Assembly: GCF_019200975.1 (NCBI RefSeq)
Contig: NZ_JAHTMR010000017.1
Coordinates: 55,908-119,907 of the forward strand
From: Pseudomonas sp. PD9R
Lineage (GTDB): Bacteria > Pseudomonadota > Gammaproteobacteria > Pseudomonadales > Pseudomonadaceae
DNA length: 64,000 bases
Reading direction: 5' to 3'
Below, in pieces: positions 58,715 through 64,000 of this stretch; positions within the stretch are counted from its first letter, which is position 1, and each line of letters starts with the position of its first letter. Position numbers and translations under genes: made by a program. The notes beneath the pieces are model-generated. The model was not told the origin of the DNA. It worked only from the letters and a program-made list of their open reading frames with translations, and made no database searches.

Positions 58715-59792
58715 TCTCGACGAAAACGGTCACGAACTGCGCGGCGGCCTGCGTTATCCCTGGCCGCAGGCGCCGGATTCCGGTCAGGTACGCGAAGTGG
58801 CCCCGGGCGTTTGGTGGCTGCGCATGCCGCTGCCATTCCGCCTGGACCACATCAACCTTTATCTGCTGCGCCACACCGACGGCTGGGTGGCGGTGGACAC
58901 CGGTATGAACATCGACCAGACCCGCGAGGTCTGGGATCGGGTGCTGAGCGAAGTGTGTGAAGGCCTGCCGCTGTTGGCGGTGGTTTGCACCCACTTTCAC
59001 TCCGACCATGCCGGCGTGGCTGCGTGGCTTTCGCAACGTTTCCAGTGCCCGGTGTACATGACCGCCGCCGAGTTCCAATCGCTGCATGTCAGGTTTCCCG
59101 CCGATCAGCCACCGGCTTGGGACTTCCTGGATTTCTACCGCAAGGCCGGCGTCAGCGATGAGCACAGCGCCGAAATGTTCAAGGTGATGAGCAATGCCCA
59201 CTTTCTGCCTGCGCCACTGAACCATTACCGCCGTTTGCATGAGGGCAGTTGCCTGAACATCGGCGGCCGCACCTGGCAGGTGGTGATCGGTCGCGGTCAC
59301 TCGCCGGAGCATGCCTGCCTGTATGCCGCCGATGACGGTCTGCTGATTTCCGGTGACCAGGTATTGCCGCGCATCACCTCCACCGTCGGCGTGCACGCCA
59401 CGGAGCCCATGGCCAATCCGCTGCGCGATTGGCTCGATTCCATCGAGCATCTGCGCAGTTTGCCCGACAGCGTGCTGGTGCTGCCGGCACACGAGCGGCC
59501 GTTCTTCAATTTGCATAAGCGCCTGGACCAACTGGAGGCCCATCACCGCGGGCATCTGGCGCAGATGCTGGCCAGCTGTGACGAGCCACGCACCGTGCTC
59601 GAACTGATGGCTGTGTTGTTTCCCAAGTTGTCGGGTCGTTTCGACGAGCTGATGGCGCTTGGCGAAACCCTGGCCCATGCCAATTACCTGGTAGCGCAAG
59701 GGTCGCTGGAGCGGGAAGAGGACCGGGGGCGTTATCGCTACCGGCGTGCTGTAAGGGGAGCGTGCGCGGTTTCACCGCTCAACGTGTTTTGA
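58707..59792 (+). CDS. Metallo-beta-lactamase-fold hydrolase, 361 aa
   Basis: Binuclear-metal hydrolase: the VVCTHFHSDHAGVAAWL motif (HxHxDH, ~residues 99-105) is intact. Further metal ligands are likely in IGRGHSPEHACLY and LISGDQVLPRITST, and LVLPAHERPF gives the last His. The family includes thioesterases, lactonases and glyoxalase II-like enzymes; here a CoA thioesterase or lactonase would suit the pathway. It starts within the end of the ligase gene (8-base overlap), so both are made together. Confidence 0.87.
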   Translation: MTDLDENGHELRGGLRYPWPQAPDSGQVREVAPGVWWLRMPLPFRLDHINLYLLRHTDGWVAVDTGMNIDQTREVWDRVLSEVCEGLPLLAVVCTHFHSDHAGVAAWLSQRFQCPVYMTAAEFQSLHVRFPADQPPAWDFLDFYRKAGVSDEHSAEMFKVMSNAHFLPAPLNHYRRLHEGSCLNIGGRTWQVVIGRGHSPEHACLYAADDGLLISGDQVLPRITSTVGVHATEPMANPLRDWLDSIEHLRSLPDSVLVLPAHERPFFNLHKRLDQLEAHHRGHLAQMLASCDEPRTVLELMAVLFPKLSGRFDELMALGETLAHANYLVAQGSLEREEDRGRYRYRRAVRGACAVSPLNVF

Positions 59793-59859
59793 GCGGCTGG
59801 CACGGCAGCAGTGTTGAACATTCCAGGCAGCTAATCGGTTGCCCTTCAGGAGAGTCAGT

Positions 59860-61524
59860 GTGATCAACAAAAACAACAATAACTCGGTCATGGGTTCGAG
59901 CGCGTTCCAGGTCACTGGCCTGGCCGCAGCCATTGCGCTGGTGTCGTCACCCGTATGGGCCGGTGAAACGGTCGAGTTCGACAATGGGGCAACCATCGAC
60001 TGGTCGGTGACCACCAGCTACGGCATCGGTGTGCGCACCGGCAAGCAGAGCGATCGCTTGATGACGATCAACGCCGACGATGCCAACCGCAACTTCGATC
60101 GCGGCAGCCTGACCACCAACCGCGTCGGCGCATTGGGTGAAATGATCATGCGCAAGGACAACTACGGCGCCGTGGTCCGCGCCAGTACCTTCTATGACGA
60201 CGTCTATCACCAGGACAACGACAACGACTCACCCGCCACCGTGAACAAAAACGGCAGCAACGACCAGTTCACCAGCGATACCCGTTACTACAGCGGCGGT
60301 CGTAGCAAACTGCTTGATGTCTATGCGTTCAGCGGCTGGCGTTTTGACAACGACACCATGCTCGACGTCAAGGCCGGGCGACACATCGAATCCTGGGGCG
60401 AGAGTTTGTACTACCCAGGCGTTAACGGCGTACAGAACCCCTCCGACGCGGTAAAAGCGGCCCAGCCGGGTGTTGAAGTCAAGGAAGTGTTGTTGCCGGT
60501 GGGTCAGTTCTCCGGTTCGTTCCGCCTCAACCCCAGTGTGACCTTTGGTGCGTACGTGCAGTACGAATGGAAGGGCACCGAGTTGCCGCCGGTGGGCAGT
60601 TACCTGTCGAGCAGCGATGTGGTGGGGCCGGGCCGCGAGTTCATCTACGCCAACGGCCAGAAGGTCAATTACCTCGGTACCGACGAACCGCGCGACAGCG
60701 GTCAGTGGGGCGTGCAGGTGCGCTATCGCCCGGTGCCGGCCGTCGAGCTGTCGCTGTTCCACGTCAACTATCACGACAAGAACCCGGCCACCGCCCTGGT
60801 CGGTTATGACCCGTTGCCGGTGGGGAATGGCCGGCTCGCCATGGCCATCAATGGTTACCGGATCAAGTATTTCGAAGACATCAAGCTGACCGGTATCAGC
60901 GCCTCGACCAAGATCGGTGACGTTCAGGTGGGTGGCGAATGGTCGTACCGCGACGGTGCCCCGGTGATGGTCAATACCGGTCTCGGTGCCGTACCGGCCA
61001 AGGGCAAGGGCCAGCAAATGCAGTTGTCGGCCATGCGTATCCTGGGGGACCGTCCCTGGGCCAGCCAGACCACCCTGACTGCCGAAGTAATCCGTGTGCA
61101 GGTTGACAGCGTCGAATCCACTTCGGCCGCACCCAACCTGCAAGGTCTCAACCTTCTGCCTGCCGTGGCAGCTTTAGTGGCGCCTTCCGATGACTACACC
61201 TACAGCACCGCAGCAGGATATCGAACCAAATCTTCCAGCGCCTACACCGTGGGCGCATCGTTCAGTTATCCGGGAGTTTTCCAAGGCTGGGATCTGGAAG
61301 TCCCCTTCAGCTTCTCCGACGTCTTCAGCGGCTCGACGCCCATGGCCGGCAGCATCTCCGGCGTGCAAGGCGACCGACGCCTGAGCGCGGGCACGACCTT
61401 CAAGTACCTGAGCAACCTGGAAATTGGCTTGAAGTACATCGCCTATCTGGGTGAACCGGACCCGATCAACCGTCCGTTCGCCGACCGTGACTACGCCACG
61501 TTCTCGATGAAATACACCTTCTGA
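59860..61524 (+). CDS. DUF1302 family outer-membrane protein, 554 aa
   Basis: Predicted outer-membrane beta-barrel: signal peptide ending SSPVWAG at ~residue 34, then alternating amphipathic strands with many Tyr/Trp and Gly, and a C-terminal strand ending ATFSMKYTF with terminal Phe, the BAM recognition sign. DUF1302 proteins are linked to uptake or export of hydrophobic substrates and occur with DUF1329 partners (here 51,720). GTG is used as start because AGGAGA lies six bases upstream. It follows the MBL gene after 67 bases and may be in the same operon. Confidence 0.9.
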   Translation: MINKNNNNSVMGSSAFQVTGLAAAIALVSSPVWAGETVEFDNGATIDWSVTTSYGIGVRTGKQSDRLMTINADDANRNFDRGSLTTNRVGALGEMIMRKDNYGAVVRASTFYDDVYHQDNDNDSPATVNKNGSNDQFTSDTRYYSGGRSKLLDVYAFSGWRFDNDTMLDVKAGRHIESWGESLYYPGVNGVQNPSDAVKAAQPGVEVKEVLLPVGQFSGSFRLNPSVTFGAYVQYEWKGTELPPVGSYLSSSDVVGPGREFIYANGQKVNYLGTDEPRDSGQWGVQVRYRPVPAVELSLFHVNYHDKNPATALVGYDPLPVGNGRLAMAINGYRIKYFEDIKLTGISASTKIGDVQVGGEWSYRDGAPVMVNTGLGAVPAKGKGQQMQLSAMRILGDRPWASQTTLTAEVIRVQVDSVESTSAAPNLQGLNLLPAVAALVAPSDDYTYSTAAGYRTKSSSAYTVGASFSYPGVFQGWDLEVPFSFSDVFSGSTPMAGSISGVQGDRRLSAGTTFKYLSNLEIGLKYIAYLGEPDPINRPFADRDYATFSMKYTF

Positions 61525-61616
61525 TCGACGACTCAAGACCGGGTGGCTGCGGCATGCCCGGTCTCTCAATACACATTGGAAAAGGCCGCAGCGTAACGCT
61601 TCGGCAGGGAGGCACT

Positions 61617-62828
61617 ATGGGGCTCAAAGGGCATGCGGCCATTGTTGGCACCGCACAATACAAACCGGAAAAATATTCGACCGCACCCAAGATGTTTCAC
61701 CTTGAGCAAGTCGCCGACCTGGCGGCCCAGGCCCTGCGTGATGCCGGGCTCAAGGCCTCGGACCTCGACGGACTGGTGATCAACGGCCCGCATTTTCATG
61801 AAGCTTCGGTGTTCGTGCCGGCGATGGCCGCCGAGTACCTGGGGTTGCGCCTGAACTTTGCCGAAGTGGTGGACCTGGGCGGATGCACGTCGGTGGGTAT
61901 GGTCTGGCGCGCAGCCGCCGCGATCGAACTGGGACTGTGCCAGGCCGTGCTGTGCGTCATCCCGGCACGGATGGCGCCATTGGGCCCCGACGAAGACCCG
62001 GGCTGGATGGCCCGGTCGATGCGTTTCGGTGGACACAGCACTGCGTTTGGCGCGCCCGAAGCCGAGTTCGATCTGCCTTACGGGCACATGGGCCAGAACA
62101 CCGGCTACGCGATGATCGCCCAGCGTTATGCCGCACAGTACGACTATGACCAGCGAGCGATGGCCAAGATTGCCGTCGACCAGCGCACCAACGCGCTGGC
62201 CAATCCGCAAGCGATGTTCTACGGCCAGCCGTTGACCATCGAACAGGTCCTGGCCAGCAAAATGGTCGCCGACCCGTTGCACATCCTGGAAATCGTCATG
62301 CCGGTGGCCGGTGGCGCCGCGATGATCATCACCAACAAGGAAGTGGCGGCGCGTTCGCGCAAACGTCCGGCCTTCATCACCGGGTTCGGCGAACACCTGG
62401 CGTTCAAATCGCCGTCCTATGCCGAAGACATGCTGAACACACCGATCGGCCCGGCTTCGCAGCGAGCCTTTGCCATGGCCGGGCTCAAGCCCAAGGACGT
62501 GGATGCCGCGCAGATTTACGACTGCTACACCATCACCACGTTGCTGACCCTGGAAGATGCCGGTTTCTGTGGCAAGGGCGAGGGCATGGCGTTCGTTCGC
62601 GAACACGACCTGACCTGGCGTGGGGATTTCCCGATGAACACCCACGGTGGGCAACTCAGTTTCGGTCAGTCGGCGTCGGCCGGTGGCATGAGTCAGGTGA
62701 TCGAAGCGGTCACCCAGATCGCCGGCACTGCCGGCGAGCGCCAACTGGGGCGCTGCGACAATGTCTACGTCTCCGGCACCGGCGGCGTGATGAGCGAGCA
62801 GGGCGCATTGATACTTCAGGGAGCATAA
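61617..62828 (+). CDS. Thiolase-fold acetyl-CoA acetyltransferase/aldolase-like protein, 403 aa
   Basis: Second SCP-x/thiolase-fold protein, paralogue of the 44,781 protein. It has AAIVGTAQYKPEKYSTAP at the start, a nucleophile loop VDLGGCTSVGMVWRAAAAIELG with a Cys in the usual place, PVAGGAAMIITNKE, and NTHGGQLSFGQSASAGGMSQ near the end. The kept Cys means true thiolysis is possible here, or a retro-aldol reaction with the DUF35 partner encoded four bases downstream. GGGAGG precedes the ATG. Confidence 0.87.
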   Translation: MGLKGHAAIVGTAQYKPEKYSTAPKMFHLEQVADLAAQALRDAGLKASDLDGLVINGPHFHEASVFVPAMAAEYLGLRLNFAEVVDLGGCTSVGMVWRAAAAIELGLCQAVLCVIPARMAPLGPDEDPGWMARSMRFGGHSTAFGAPEAEFDLPYGHMGQNTGYAMIAQRYAAQYDYDQRAMAKIAVDQRTNALANPQAMFYGQPLTIEQVLASKMVADPLHILEIVMPVAGGAAMIITNKEVAARSRKRPAFITGFGEHLAFKSPSYAEDMLNTPIGPASQRAFAMAGLKPKDVDAAQIYDCYTITTLLTLEDAGFCGKGEGMAFVREHDLTWRGDFPMNTHGGQLSFGQSASAGGMSQVIEAVTQIAGTAGERQLGRCDNVYVSGTGGVMSEQGALILQGA

Positions 62829-62832
62829 GCAC

Positions 62833-63783
62833 ATGTCCAACAACAAACCGATGCCGGTCGCGACGCAAATTTCCGCACCGTTCTGGGAGGGCCTGAAGGC
62901 TCGCCGCCTGTTGATCCAGCAATGCAACGCCTGTGCACACTGGAACTTCTACCCGCGCCGGCATTGCCCGGTGTGCCTGGAACATGACCTTGCCTGGCGC
63001 GAAGTCGACGGCACCGCGACGTTGTACAGCTTCACCGTGACGCGCATTGCCACCTTGCCCGACTTTATCGATGAAATGCCGCAGAAACTGGCGGTGGTCG
63101 AGTTGGCCGAGGGCGTGCGCATCAACACCAACCTGGTCGGCCTTGACGAAGACGAAATCCGGATCGGCATGCCGTTGCAACCGGTGTTCGCTGAAGTCGA
63201 TGCCAAGGGCAATCGGCTGCTGCGCTTTACCGGGGTGGACAAGGAGGCGGCGAATTTTGAGTCGTTGCCCGCGCAGGACAGCGAACCTGCGGCTGTAGCG
63301 TCGGAGCAACCGTCAGTTCGACAAATCGACCTCAATGATGGGCCAGCGTTGCAGGCTTTGGTCAGCGAGCAATACAGCGACTGGAGCAACGTGGTGGTGG
63401 TCGACCAGGCGTTGATCGACGCCTTTGCCCAGTTGTCGGGCGACGATTACTGGATTCATACGGACCCGGAGCGGGCACGTCTGCAAAGTCCGTTCGGCGG
63501 CACCATCGCCCATGGTGCATTGGTGCAGGTGTTGCAGTCGCGAATGAAGCTGGCACTGGGTTTTGAGATCAGTGGTTTCACCACGCAAATCAATTATGGC
63601 TCCGACCGCCTGCGCTTCCCGGCACCGGTGCCGGCCGGCTCACGCATTCATGCGCGGGGGCGGGTGAAAAAAGTCGAGCTGTCGGCGCGGGGTACTCAGT
63701 TGACCCTGGAAATCACCACGCATGTTGTGGGTCAGGATCGGCCATCGGTGATCAACGATCTGGTGATTTTGTATCTTGCTTGA
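62833..63783 (+). CDS. DUF35 fused to MaoC-like hydratase, 316 aa
   Basis: Two-domain protein in the reverse order of the 42,247 protein: residues ~10-140 form a DUF35 domain with zinc ribbon CNACAHWNFYPRRHCPVC and an OB fold, and ~180-316 a MaoC hot-dog domain (FAQLSGDDYWIHTDPERARLQSPFGGTIAHGALVQVL, with the hydratase Asp and His intact). It follows the thiolase gene by four bases, so the two products should form a complex like Ltp-DUF35 aldolases. The MaoC part would hydrate the enoyl-CoA that the thiolase-fold protein then cleaves (inference). Confidence 0.87.
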   Translation: MSNNKPMPVATQISAPFWEGLKARRLLIQQCNACAHWNFYPRRHCPVCLEHDLAWREVDGTATLYSFTVTRIATLPDFIDEMPQKLAVVELAEGVRINTNLVGLDEDEIRIGMPLQPVFAEVDAKGNRLLRFTGVDKEAANFESLPAQDSEPAAVASEQPSVRQIDLNDGPALQALVSEQYSDWSNVVVVDQALIDAFAQLSGDDYWIHTDPERARLQSPFGGTIAHGALVQVLQSRMKLALGFEISGFTTQINYGSDRLRFPAPVPAGSRIHARGRVKKVELSARGTQLTLEITTHVVGQDRPSVINDLVILYLA

Positions 63784-64000
63784 TCGCGACAGGTTGGGGG
63801 GGCATAGCCATTTGTTTGGTGTCGGCGGCTATTGGTTCCGCCCTTTCGTTCGGTTCCTCGCTGTGGCTCTGCATGCCCTCGATGGGGCGCTCAGCTCAAG
63901 AGCTGAAGGCGAGCTAACGCTCGATCTGATGGGTGGCTTAGATCAAAAGCCATAGCCAATCTCCCCTGTAGGAGCTGCCGAAGGCTGCGATCTTTTGATC
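63784..64000. repeat. Gene-free end of window with REP element at 63,964-64,000
   Basis: The last 217 bases show no supported gene. Bases 63,964-64,000 are one REP unit (CCCTGTAGGAGCTGCCGAAG...GATCTTTTGATC), probably the left half of a pair continuing outside. A CTCAGCTCAAGAGCTGAAG hairpin lies near 63,890. Confidence 0.7.

Overview
The window is a chromosomal piece of a fluorescent-group Pseudomonas. The evidence is the order tRNA cluster, tig, clpP, clpX, lon, hupB, ppiD, the high GC content, and many copies of the Pseudomonas REP palindromes (the GTAGGAGCTGCCG...GCGATCTTTTGAT and GTAGGAGCGAGCTTGCTCGCGA types).

Bases 1-25,430 are mostly conserved Pseudomonas core. They hold the 3' part of an AI-2E family permease, several small Pseudomonas proteins, a shikimate-dehydrogenase-like enzyme, a cupin protein, yceH, a DUF1993 protein, sstT, an MFS efflux protein with a divergent NhaR-type regulator gene facing it, a TerC protein, lipoproteins, pbpG and folD. 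Then come four tRNAs (Arg, His, Leu, His), the proteostasis block tig-clpP-clpX-lon-hupB, a degenerate tRNA-Asp-like element, ppiD and a DUF2242 lipoprotein. Sigma32-like promoters precede clpX and lon.

Bases 25,470-27,650 carry an AraC-type regulator and a nitrilase-fold membrane protein. From 27.8 kb to 63.8 kb is a large catabolic island. It encodes a TetR regulator, two spinster-type MFS transporters, a chemoreceptor, a flavin reductase with a MarR-like tail, an aldehyde dehydrogenase, an amidase, two 3-ketosteroid-dehydrogenase-like flavoproteins, two SDRs, an enoyl-CoA hydratase, four acyl-CoA dehydrogenases, two acyl-CoA ligases and an Old Yellow Enzyme. It also encodes a metallo-beta-lactamase-fold protein, a DUF1302/DUF1329 outer-membrane pair, and two sets of SCP-x/Ltp2-like thiolase-fold proteins with MaoC and DUF35 domains. 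The gene content matches the logic of the actinobacterial igr system that removes the last three carbons of the cholesterol side chain (alpha/beta acyl-CoA dehydrogenase, MaoC hydratase, DUF35 + Ltp2 retro-aldolase). Here there are two such modules, with the MaoC-DUF35 fusion in opposite domain orders. No ring-cleaving oxygenase is present, so the substrate (steroid, bile acid, terpenoid or another cyclic acid) cannot be read from the sequence.

The main new observation is a shared operator, CATCGTC-N6-GAC (best form CATCGTC-N6-GACTAR). Seven copies occur, all in promoter regions of this island: 30,790, 30,822, 35,922, 41,330, 51,634, 55,586 and 55,645. They tie the transport, sensing and catabolic genes into one candidate regulon, most simply controlled by the TetR protein at 27,768-28,415. 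No insertion sequence, integrase, prophage, CRISPR array or rRNA was seen.
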